Numbered from the stretch's first letter, positions 1 to 7,212 are shown. The stretch is DNA of 64,000 bases from Paenibacillus sp. J45TS6 (GCF_018403285.1 NZ_BOSJ01000009.1:62001-126000); one strand, 5' to 3'. The notes: generated from the letters alone by a model not told the origin. Numbers and translations: made by a program.

Positions 1-56
1 CCAAAATATTGATTTTTGACATCCCCTTTAATGATGAAACAATATATATGAAAATT

Positions 57-173
57 CTACCACAAAATATAGTCTTTAAGTATTTTTGTCTTTATTTCTG
101 AGAGTAATGTTATTTCAATATCAGGGTTATTTACACTTTCATTTTCGAAATAATTCAAAATAAGGTTTTCCAT
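57..173 (-). CDS. 38-aa hypothetical ORF in the leftmost cassette
   Basis: A short ORF starts with ATG at 173 and stops with TAG at 57; it encodes 38 residues beginning MENLILNYFENE. A clear ribosome binding site (AGGAGA) sits 7 bases before the start, and the start lies 36 bases after the putative recombination point at 209/210, the same leader length as in the next cassettes. It could be a genuine micro-protein, or the 5' part of a longer gene broken by the TAG. No family is recognised. Function unknown. Confidence 0.4.
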   Translation of the reverse strand: MENLILNYFENESVNNPDIEITLLSEIKTKILKDYILW

Positions 174-202
174 TTATGTTTCTCCTATTTTATAGATTCT
201 TT

Positions 203-366
203 CAGATAACGTTGCGTAATTCTGACGTCCAAATGGCTTAAGGACCGAAGGTCTGGGTGGCTTAGCCACTTAGCCGATTGGATGTGTCGCCTGATTCCAC
301 TTCTCAGAAAGTCCCTCTTGACGACCAAGGAGCGTCAGCGACGATGCTGAAAAACATTGTTATCGG
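203..366 (-). repeat. attC-like recombination site 1
   Basis: On the array (minus) strand the inner core is CCGATAAC (366-359) and the outer cleavable core is GTTATCTG (210-203), the R''/R' arrangement of integron attC sites. Outer arms pair imperfectly (CTGACGTCC at 222-230 with GGAGCGTCAG at 330-339). Internal hairpins include GTGGCTTAGCCAC (257-269) and GGACC/GGTC (242-253). The cassette ending here begins at 1195 with TTATCAG, complementary to the inner core at 7 of 8 positions. Related to site 4. Confidence 0.78.
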
Positions 367-389
367 AAGGTTACTCCCCCTGAAAACAT

Positions 390-1151
390 TCATTGTTCGT
401 GCTTTTCTAAAAACTCTTTATATTTCGCTTTATTCTCTCTGAAATGGTGTTCATATATTGAGTGAGTATCTTCATTACTTGAAGATAGCATGATTTTCAT
501 TTCATTTGGGTTTATGACTTGCGAACTCGTTAGTTTACAAATTTCATTAATTAATTGGGGTTGTCTTTCTCCATTAAATAATAATAAATAAAAATAGAAT
601 GAGTTGATTGATACTAACCGATACTGTACATTCTCATGCTTCAAATTCGGTAATTCGAATCGTCCTGATCTAACTCCTGATGGATATAAATTTCTTATAA
701 AGCCCTTCTCAAGCACTTTACTAGGTTTTACTATCTGAACAAGTAATGAGAAATTCTCAGGTCGTATTCTCTCGCTACCAAGTATATATGGGATAAGTGA
801 ATTAAAATACTCTATTGGCTGTCTTGAAGCTCTTGCTGTATTAAAAGATAGTTTTAAGAGTACTCTTGCTAACAGATCATAATCATATTCAAAGTTAACA
901 ATTTCGTGTTCACGCACAAAATCTTTGAAAAAAGCATCGAATAGTTTACATAAATAATCATCCAAACCTGACAGAATTCCATTATTACATGTCTGACAAA
1001 CATCCTTAATTACAAGTTCCCCTGCTTGCACTTTATTAGCACGTTCAGAATATCTTCCAATGTAAGTAGGAACTCTATTAATAATTCCCTTAGGCCAAAT
1101 ATGTTCTTTAGTTAGTGGCTTGGACAAGCCACAGTATGCACATAATTTCAT
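390..1151 (-). CDS. HNH-type zinc-ribbon protein, cassette-borne
   Basis: A 253-aa protein whose N-terminus has the layout of HNH endonuclease-like domains: CxxC at 4-7, an EHIWP motif with His17, then CxxCNN at 52-57. The remaining 190 residues are mostly helical with no recognised domain. HNH proteins nick or cut nucleic acid in many systems, including restriction and toxin roles, but whether this one is active cannot be told. It is the sole gene of a cassette spanning about 210-1195, with a GGGAG ribosome binding site 8 bases before ATG. The gene is much more AT-rich than the chromosome to the right, consistent with transfer. Confidence 0.75.
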   Translation of the reverse strand: MKLCAYCGLSKPLTKEHIWPKGIINRVPTYIGRYSERANKVQAGELVIKDVCQTCNNGILSGLDDYLCKLFDAFFKDFVREHEIVNFEYDYDLLARVLLKLSFNTARASRQPIEYFNSLIPYILGSERIRPENFSLLVQIVKPSKVLEKGFIRNLYPSGVRSGRFELPNLKHENVQYRLVSINSFYFYLLLFNGERQPQLINEICKLTSSQVINPNEMKIMLSSSNEDTHSIYEHHFRENKAKYKEFLEKHEQ

Positions 1152-1188
1152 GTTTTGTTCTCCCTATTTTTATAATATTAGTAATTTT

Positions 1189-1286
1189 CTGATAACGTTC
1201 CCGTATTCACGACCCAGCGTATGCTGGGTGTCCGGCTCCTGCCGGACCCTGGGCGCATGCCCGCAGCGTGAATATTATGTTAGGTG
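1189..1286 (-). repeat. attC-like recombination site 2
   Basis: About 98 bp. Inner core CACCTAAC (1286-1279) and outer core GTTATCAG (1196-1189) on the minus strand. The outer stem is GTATTCACG with CGTGAATAT. Three perfect hairpins fill the inside: ACCCAGC/GCTGGGT, GTCCGGC/GCCGGAC and GGGC/GCCC, giving a cloverleaf-like fold rather than one long hairpin. The cassette ending here starts at 2074 with TTAGGTG, complementary to the inner core at 8 of 8 positions (counting the preceding G). Confidence 0.85.
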
Positions 1287-1318
1287 ATATCCTCTTCTTC
1301 GAAGTCATACAATCAAAA

Positions 1319-2029
1319 TTATTTATTCATCTTTTCAATTATTTTTTTTGTATCTGAAAAAGCGCGTTCAGGCATCTCATCCCAAAATTTTTGAACTGCA
1401 ATAATATAATTATATAAATCACTTTCATGAGCTTTTATAGTGTATCCATCTAAAAGTACCGCCCCGTTTAATTTAAGTAAATCAACTGGGTCATCAAAAT
1501 ACTCACTAGTAAAGAAATCTGGTCTAATCTTTCTTAGCTTATCGGCTGACTCTCCATCCCCATGCTTGATAGTGTTAGCAAGAAATTTCAATTCCCTTAT
1601 TTCACTCCAGGCCTCTGTTTTTGTTATATCCACTTTATGCAATTTAAAAATGGTTTGAACACCTTTAAAATCTAAAACTCTCTTTGTGAAATCAAAATAA
1701 TTACTCATTTCACTTAATGTAAACTTTATTAATTGTTGTTCCCAAGTATGATACAATAACGAAATTGTCATTAATAAATGATTTGATTGCATCCTTAATA
1801 AATTTTCGTACATTTCAGCACTTTCTTCATTTGCCGCCTCTGCTACTGCCGAAAAATCCGTGTCTTCATCTGCAGGGTATTCTCTAAAAAGCTTGTCTCC
1901 ATATTCAGTTGCCTGTTTATCAATATCATGAAAGAAAGTTTTTGTTTTATTGAAGTAATCTTCAACCATGGCTAATTCTTTCTTGTGTCTTTGCATTAAA
2001 GGCTTCCAAAAATATAATTGAGTTTCCAT
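1319..2029 (-). CDS. Hypothetical helical protein, cassette-borne
   Basis: A 236-aa, predicted mostly helical, soluble protein. Residues 75-110 (LLRMQSNHLLMTISLLYHTWEQQL) followed by NTIKHGDG at 152-159 recall the layout of HEPN-like helical proteins, which carry a conserved Arg/Asn...His on adjacent helices. The spacing here (R145 to H156) is not the canonical R-x4-6-H, so this is only a resemblance. It is the only gene of the cassette at about 1196-2074, starting 45 bases after the recombination point. The weak AAGAAGG ribosome binding site lies 7 bases before ATG. Function unknown. Confidence 0.7.
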   Translation of the reverse strand: METQLYFWKPLMQRHKKELAMVEDYFNKTKTFFHDIDKQATEYGDKLFREYPADEDTDFSAVAEAANEESAEMYENLLRMQSNHLLMTISLLYHTWEQQLIKFTLSEMSNYFDFTKRVLDFKGVQTIFKLHKVDITKTEAWSEIRELKFLANTIKHGDGESADKLRKIRPDFFTSEYFDDPVDLLKLNGAVLLDGYTIKAHESDLYNYIIAVQKFWDEMPERAFSDTKKIIEKMNK

Positions 2030-2067
2030 TGATTATACCTTCTTTGGTTTAATTTTTTTGAGGGTTT

Positions 2068-2194
2068 CACCTAACGTTCCTGTATTCACGACCCAGCGTA
2101 TGCTGGGTGTCGGGTTGCCTCTGCTTCATTGAGATCCTTCCATGCTGGACCTAGAGCATATGCCCGATGTGTGAATATAATGTTATGTTATATG
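2068..2194 (-). repeat. attC-like recombination site 3
   Basis: About 127 bp and closely related to site 2: TGTATTCACGACCCAGCG is shared almost exactly on the left arm, as is the ACCCAGC/GCTGGGT hairpin. The middle is longer and has decayed pairing. Inner core CATATAAC (2194-2187), outer core GTTAGGTG (2075-2068). The cassette ending here starts at 3284 with TTATAGG, complementary to the inner core at 7 of 8 positions. An alternative inner core 5 bases away (2189-2182) fits less well. Confidence 0.8.
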
Positions 2195-2252
2195 ATGTCA
2201 GCGACTTCTTTGAAAGCACATTCAAAATCTTAAGATATATGGATCCTTAAAA

Positions 2253-3223
2253 TCAATCGATTTCACAATCTAACCCCCTAAAGTCATTATTGAATATATA
2301 TTTAATAATTATCTTTCTTACTGAATGTGCAAAGGGAAAAATTAAGTCATGACTGAAATCATTTTCATTATCTGATCCATGTGCTGCGGTATTATTTCTA
2401 ATCCTAATAATTCCCCCAATTTCATTAACAATAGGATCAGATTCCAAACTTAAATGTCGGAGAGTAAATAAAATTTTTCTTCTTAATGAAACAAGTTTGT
2501 TCAAATCATTAATAATACTTTTATGAATCGTTTGATCTTGTCTGTTTTTTTGAAAATCTTCCTTGAAAATATCTTTAAGAAGATTCGGTACTATATTTTC
2601 TATTTGAGTAGTAAAGTTATTTTTACAGTGTTCCTTGTAAATGTGATTTGAAACTATCTCCATTGATTTAAATAAGCTTAAAAAGGCTTCCTCATTTAAT
2701 TCATTGTCCCATAGAACTAAGTACCTAGAATAATATTTTATTGCAGCCAGTCCAAGTCTTTAAAGATTATAATTTTCATTATATAGTTGTGATAACCTAT
2801 CCTTAAATTTTAGTATTTCTCTAACATTAACTTTATTCCCAAAAAGTTCAAGATTTTGTTCTGGCATTTTATCAATTTGACCCGTCATCATAGAAGCGCC
2901 ATCGAAGCAATGTGTTAAATTTAAATCATACATAAAATTCAAAATCTTTAGTGATTGTTCTACCTCTTTAAAAGCAGAATTTAGATGATTCTAATATATT
3001 CCTTTAAAATCTAAATTTGTATTCAATCTCAATATAGATATAAAGGTCAATTGTGTTAGAATCATCATCAATCTCATGATTCATAACATATACTGATGTT
3101 TCTGGAATTATAAAAGATAAATTTTCTGGTAATTTAAGATTGAAACTCTCATTATGCACTGTTTCTAAAAAAAAGCTTAAAACGATAAGGAATAAACGGC
3201 ACTATTCTCACCTGTCCTTTCAT
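2253..3223 (-). pseudogene. Decayed HEPN-like (abortive-infection type) gene
   Basis: Read on the minus strand from a possible ATG at 3223, the coding sequence is broken at least three times: at a run of eight A (3167-3174) where frame changes, around 2990-3006 where stops occur, and at an in-frame TAA at 2760-2762. After that TAA the same frame continues without interruption into an open stretch ending at 2253. The C-terminus carries IRIRNNTAAHG, the R-N-x4-H pattern of HEPN domains such as those in Abi_C/ApeA-like abortive-infection proteins. The upstream AIKYYSRYL...LFKSMEIV stretch also fits an ApeA-like HEPN helix bundle. Family assignment is by eye only. Confidence 0.6.
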
Positions 3224-3277
3224 CTAAAGAATAATATTTTTGACTTTCAAAGATTTCAAATTAATTTTCGCTGATTT

Positions 3278-3430
3278 CCTATAACGTTTGGCATTCCTGA
3301 CGTTCAAGCAGCTAAGTGACCGCAGGGGGCGTCAGATTTAGCTGGTTGAATGTATCGCTTTAATACTCTCCTTGGAAATCCTTCTAAGCCATCAAAGGCG
3401 AATACCCGCAGTAGGATGTTTTGTTATGTG
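3278..3430 (-). repeat. attC-like recombination site 4
   Basis: About 153 bp. Inner core CACATAAC (3430-3423), outer core GTTATAGG (3285-3278). A strong internal inverted repeat pairs TTCAAGCAGCTAA with TTAGCTGGTTGAA, with one mismatch. The left arm (AACGTT...ATTCCTGACGTTCAAG) is related to site 1, not to sites 2 and 3. It is the first site after the recombinase. No sequence complementary to its inner core was found with confidence at the 5' side of the adjacent gene, so the boundary of this cassette is not fixed. Confidence 0.75.
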
Positions 3431-3491
3431 ATGTCATGCCTTCCGCGATTATACTTAAGATTATTTAATCCGTTTTATCATATAATTAATG

Positions 3492-3932
3492 TCAATGTAA
3501 ACGCTTGGATTTAATTATATTACCTTTCTTAACCTCAAGAATCCTCAATATATCGTCTATGTTACTTTCATATAACTTATCAGCGAATGAATTCGCATCT
3601 CGTTCTGATGGATGATTATAATATTTTTTGATGTTTCCTGATTTTAAATCTATATTTTCTTCAGTAAATAGTTGTTTTGAATGTTGCCATGCATGACGAA
3701 TTTCATGAAATACATTCCATATAATTTTACACTTAACAATATCATTATCAGAATCGTCTAAATTAAATGGGAATATCTTAATCATTTTAATATCATCAAG
3801 GCAAACACCAATTGGAAGACCAACTTCATTTCCTAAAATAATAGTGTACGTGTCATCTGACATAGTAGGGTTTTCATCTCTTTCAATTTCAAGTTCTTGA
3901 CGATCTTTATATAGGTATATGTAGTATGGCAA
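3492..3932 (-). CDS. Small HExxH zincin-like protein, cassette-borne
   Basis: A 146-aa protein with an HEIRH motif at residues 76-80 and SERDANSFA at 109-117. Two zinc-binding His plus catalytic Glu, then a downstream Glu in an ERxANxFA helix, is the layout of the ImmA/IrrE-type (M78-like) gluzincins. Members of that family act as regulatory proteases or as stand-alone metallopeptidases. No helix-turn-helix is present here. The start is TTG with AGAGGA about 12 bases upstream. It is the recombinase-proximal cassette gene, AT-rich like the others. Assignment rests on motifs only. Confidence 0.65.
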   Translation of the reverse strand: MPYYIYLYKDRQELEIERDENPTMSDDTYTIILGNEVGLPIGVCLDDIKMIKIFPFNLDDSDNDIVKCKIIWNVFHEIRHAWQHSKQLFTEENIDLKSGNIKKYYNHPSERDANSFADKLYESNIDDILRILEVKKGNIIKSKRLH

Positions 3933-4190
3933 ACTAATATAATCTTCCTCTAATATGCTATACAGCTACGTGATTGCTTTCGATTAATAATTAAAGGACA
4001 TCTGCTTGTAATGTTCATATGTCTACATTCCACCCTTGATAGATTTTACTATAACTTCTTTATCTCTGTATGTCGCAAATATCTTCTTTTAACCTATATC
4101 TCTGAACTACGTGTATCATCACATTCATCATGTATTCACGAACCTCAATATCTATTAAATTATAACTCATATTCAATATATTGTAATTGA
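3933..4190. other. Recombinase-to-array junction, candidate attI region
   Basis: A non-coding AT-rich stretch between the recombinase and the first cassette gene. It contains TGTATTCACGAACC at 4131-4144, which repeats the first 11 bases of the left-arm core of site 3 (TGTATTCACGA) in the same orientation. Possible crossover cores (CTATAAC at 4049, TTATAAC at 4161) are present but none pairs convincingly with site 4. This may be a degraded attC or the primary insertion site. Confidence 0.35.
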
Positions 4191-4934
4191 TTATTCTCCA
4201 AAATCCTCCTTCATTCGATCCAGCGGACTTTGGATCTTCTTTAGATTCTTCCTGCTTACATGCGTATATCTTTCTGTTGTGGAGGAATGGGTATGTCCAA
4301 GTAATTCTTGAATGTACCTAAGATCCGTACCTCCCTCTATTAAATGTGTAGCGAAGGAGTGTCTTAGAACATGAATGCCAACTTCCTTACGTATCCCAGA
4401 TTCTACTAAAGCCTGTGCAAATACTTTCTGCAGGGATCTCTCTGTAAGGTGCCTCCCTTCGATCTGTCCGGGAAACAACCAGTTTCCTGGACTCTCATTC
4501 TTTACATAGTTCTGTACAAGTTCCCATGCAGCAGATGAGAGAAGTGTATATCTGTCTTTCTTTCCTTTGCCTTGCCTAATTAAAATCGTTCCTCTGTCTA
4601 TATCAAAATCAGTCAGTCTTAACCTTACCACCTCACTAACCCGAAGTCCTGAAGCGTACGCTAAATATAACATCGTCCGATGCTTCAAGTTAGGTAAAGC
4701 TTTAAGAATCCGAAGAACTTCTTGCTCAGATAATACATAAGGAAGTTTCTTCTCCGGTTTTGGTCTTAGATAACGTGCACTCTCGGGTGACTGATGTAAG
4801 ACAAATTTCGTCAAAAATCGTATAGAGCTAATTGCTTGGTTTACATAAGCATGTGAATGTCCCTGCTCTAGTAAGAAGACTGTATATGCTTCTACATCGG
4901 TTCGTTCTATTCTAAAATATCTTCTCCTAGTCAT
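4191..4934 (-). CDS. Tyrosine recombinase, XerC/D-like, integron-related
   Basis: A 247-aa phage-integrase-family recombinase. The catalytic set is visible: R98 (GLRVSE), a Lys in QGKGKKDRYT (121-130), HVLRH (H188, R191), LLGH (H214) and Y223 (ERYTHV). The RPKPEKKLPYVLSEQEVLRIL region and the IQSPLDRM tail resemble integron integrases, but the 16-20 residue insertion between patch III and box II that defines IntI is absent. It is about 45-50 residues shorter than XerC/D at the N-terminus, opening partway through the core-binding domain, with an in-frame stop two codons upstream of ATG. It is transcribed in the same direction as the cassettes. Likely the array's recombinase or its remnant. Confidence 0.8.
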   Translation of the reverse strand: MTRRRYFRIERTDVEAYTVFLLEQGHSHAYVNQAISSIRFLTKFVLHQSPESARYLRPKPEKKLPYVLSEQEVLRILKALPNLKHRTMLYLAYASGLRVSEVVRLRLTDFDIDRGTILIRQGKGKKDRYTLLSSAAWELVQNYVKNESPGNWLFPGQIEGRHLTERSLQKVFAQALVESGIRKEVGIHVLRHSFATHLIEGGTDLRYIQELLGHTHSSTTERYTHVSRKNLKKIQSPLDRMKEDFGE

Positions 4935-5092
4935 CGATTATCTTTGTATTCCAAGCGTAAAGCAGAAAATAAGAACTACTCAGGACTTAACTATCGACTG
5001 TTTACACTTTGTACCAACTCGCGTTTTTGGTATACTGAACTCTATTATCTTTACTTTAAGCCAACTACGACATATCGAAAGAGGTAGAACCT

Positions 5093-5611
5093 ATGGAAAA
5101 AGCTACTTTTGCAGGAGGATGCTTCTGGTGTATGGTCACTCCCTTTGAGGAGCTGCCCGGCATTCATGGCATTGTATCAGGATACATGGGAGGATCGGTA
5201 ACGAATCCGACCTATGAAGAAGTGAAAAAAGGAAACACCGGACACTACGAGGTTGTACAGATCACGTTTGATCCAGATGTTTTCCCTTATGAAAAACTAC
5301 TCGAACTCTACTGGCCGCAGATCGATCCAACTGATCCAGACGGTCAATTCCATGACCGGGGCAGTCAGTACAGAACCGCCATTTTCTATCATAACGAGCG
5401 GCAGCAGGAGCTTGCCCTGCAATCGAAAAAGGAAGTAGCAGACAGCGGCCGATTTGATAAGCTGATTGTAACGGAGATTTTGCCAGCCGAAACGTTCTAT
5501 CCTGCTGAGGATTATCATCAAGACTATCATAAGAAGAATCAGAAGCACTATAAGGAAGACCGCGAGAAATCAGGTCGAGACGAATATATCTCAGAGCATT
5601 GGGAGAATTAA
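5093..5611 (+). CDS. msrA: Peptide-methionine (S)-S-oxide reductase MsrA
   Basis: A 172-aa cytosolic repair enzyme that reduces the S epimer of methionine sulfoxide in proteins. The active-site GGCFWC (Cys at residue 10) is at the N-terminus, followed by the conserved SGYMGG, YEEV, GHYEVVQ, YWPQIDPTD and GSQYRTAIFY motifs. Length matches the family. AGAGGT lies about 7 bases before ATG. It reads away from the recombinase gene and is followed by a large hairpin. No msrB is fused or adjacent. Confidence 0.96.
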   Translation: MEKATFAGGCFWCMVTPFEELPGIHGIVSGYMGGSVTNPTYEEVKKGNTGHYEVVQITFDPDVFPYEKLLELYWPQIDPTDPDGQFHDRGSQYRTAIFYHNERQQELALQSKKEVADSGRFDKLIVTEILPAETFYPAEDYHQDYHKKNQKHYKEDREKSGRDEYISEHWEN

Positions 5612-6078
5612 GATTCATAATAAAATTCTCATATTAGATGGTTAGAGTACACTTGTAATATATAATGCAAAAGAGCCTTTTTCACACTCCATTCGGAGGG
5701 AACTGCTTCCTGTTTTTGAAACAGGGAACAGCCCGAGAAATAAGGCTCTTTTGTTATGCGTACTTTCTCTTTAGTTTTGAGTACATTATCTCTATTATGG
5801 ATGCTTTCTCTTCTTGTAAGATATGTCCTCACAATCCGAATAAATATGATAAATATGAAACGGATCCAGCTGGCTTGCAAGCAGTATTTTGGGGTTTACT
5901 TGGAATCAGGTACTTTTCATGTTTCTAAATTCGTTCATATTAGAATCAAGCGATAAATCCTTTGTTTATAAATGAGATTAAATGGTTAATAATCCATCTA
6001 ATGTATGATACCTTTGGTTCATTACACGGATAAGAAATTTGATGAAACGATACTATATACGAGTAAGGAGTGAGTCTT
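5612..6078. other. Non-coding stretch downstream of msrA
   Basis: Apart from the hairpin at 5669-5752 no convincing gene is seen. Short open frames here lack a ribosome binding site and family resemblance. The last part presumably contains the promoter for the small membrane protein that follows. Confidence 0.5.
5669..5752 (+). terminator. Branched stem-loop terminator after msrA
   Basis: AAAAGAGCCTT (5669-5679) pairs with AAGGCTCTTTT (5742-5752), ending in T residues. The enclosed 60 bases contain two smaller hairpins (CTCC/GGAG and CCTGTTT/AAACAGG), so the element is larger and more structured than the other terminators here. Confidence 0.7.
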
Positions 6079-6261
6079 ATGCCTTTTCCTAATCACCATT
6101 TAACTCCGAATGACGAAGAGGTAGCCAAGAGAAAAGCAGAAGAAAAAGACCAGGAAATTTCCAAGCATTACTCGGTAGGAAGCAATCTGCTAATGTCATT
6201 CATGGTTGCTGGCATTGTTCTTGCCGTGATCGTTGGGATCTACTACTGGCGTATGCATTAA
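6079..6261 (+). CDS. Small single-span membrane protein
   Basis: A 60-aa protein with a charged N-terminal half (DEEVAKRKAEEKDQEI) and one transmembrane helix at about residues 37-56 (LLMSFMVAGIVLAVIVGIYY), ending WRMH. The start ATG at 6079 is preferred because AAGGAG lies 9 bases upstream; an in-frame GTG at 6070 would overlap the ribosome binding site. Monocistronic. Probably an inner-membrane protein with the N-terminus in the cytoplasm. Function unknown. Confidence 0.75.
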   Translation: MPFPNHHLTPNDEEVAKRKAEEKDQEISKHYSVGSNLLMSFMVAGIVLAVIVGIYYWRMH

Positions 6262-6378
6262 CGACAGATACCTGCTTTTGGTCGCTTTCAAATTGATTCC
6301 TTCTAATCGGTGATCGCATCTCTCCCTGCCTAATCATTGAACTCCCACGTTCCCTCTAAAAAGCCAGGCAGATGACTC

Positions 6379-6427
6379 ACTCTCTATCTATCTCTATCTC
6401 TATCTATCTCTCTCTATGTATCTCTAT
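6379..6427. repeat. CTAT/CTCTAT microsatellite
   Basis: A short degenerate tract of CTAT, CTCTAT and TCTC units lies just after the stop codon of the Nudix gene (which reads leftwards). It is probably a slippage-prone simple repeat with no coding role. Confidence 0.7.
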
Positions 6428-6444
6428 GCATCCGTTCCATTCAC

Positions 6445-7014
6445 TTATTCCCCCATACTCTCATAGCTCATTCTAACCCGATGTGCCAGCTGGTACATCT
6501 CTGCAATATCATATCTACCTATCTCCTCAAACCTGCGTACGGCCTCATTAATATCAACGAGTTCTACCAAAGATACTTGTTCCCCATCTTCTGGATTCAG
6601 AGGTTTGCTTACTAACTTCACCTCTCCATATCCGAGCAGTCTTACAAAATGCGGATGCGGAATATGTGCGCGATAAGGGGCCTCCAACGTTGATGTACAC
6701 TGAAAATGACCAAATGGATGGTAGCTGATGAGTTCCGCTCCAATCTCCTCCATTAATTCTCTTCGCAGTCCATCCATGTATGCCTCTTTCGGTTCGAGTG
6801 TTCCGCCAATCAGTTCCCACCTGCCATCTTCCAGCTGCATGACTACATACTGATCTCCCACAACGGGAATGATGCTGATGTTACTGATTAGCTCTTCATT
6901 CGGAACTCCACCTAGACAAAATCTCGCCGTAACGGTTCCCCAACATATCAAGCCCGATAGTGTGGCAAGCTGCTGTAGCTCATCTTGGTACTGTGAATGG
7001 TTATGTGTGTGCAT
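6445..7014 (-). CDS. Nudix hydrolase
   Basis: A 189-aa protein with a full Nudix box GGTLEPKEAYMDGLRREL...EEIGA at about residues 70-95 (pattern G-x5-E-x7-R-E-L-x-E-E-x-G), the Mg2+ and diphosphate site of enzymes that hydrolyse nucleoside diphosphate-X compounds. Flanking text (QLEDGRWELIGG before; PHFVRLLGYGEV after) fits an ADP-ribose-pyrophosphatase-like fold. Substrate unknown. Ribosome binding site AGGAGGAC lies upstream of ATG at 7014. It stands alone between a microsatellite and a divergent gene. Confidence 0.9.
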   Translation of the reverse strand: MHTHNHSQYQDELQQLATLSGLICWGTVTARFCLGGVPNEELISNISIIPVVGDQYVVMQLEDGRWELIGGTLEPKEAYMDGLRRELMEEIGAELISYHPFGHFQCTSTLEAPYRAHIPHPHFVRLLGYGEVKLVSKPLNPEDGEQVSLVELVDINEAVRRFEEIGRYDIAEMYQLAHRVRMSYESMGE

Positions 7015-7212
7015 CCTTTAATGTCCTCCTAGTCCTATGATCTCTTCCCTATTATATGTCATTATCTAACTCCACCTTCTGCTGTCAAAGTTGCCCTTCC
7101 GAACTCATACCGTTATCCTAAATATCAGCCCCATTTTTCATTAGAGGAAATTTCTCAAATATACGAATTTGATTATAATAGATAAACACTACACTCCCAT
7201 AGGAGATTAATA

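Noticed and set aside
203-3430. CRISPR array interpretation of the left-end repeats
   Set aside because: Repeats are long, variable, internally structured and separated by whole genes; no short regular spacers and no cas genes.
4191-4934. Calling the recombinase a canonical IntI
   Set aside because: The IntI-specific insertion is absent and the gene orientation differs from typical integrons, so only integron-related is claimed.
5665-5956. Two overlapping short frames downstream of msrA
   Set aside because: They run through the branched hairpin, lack ribosome binding sites and have no recognisable features.
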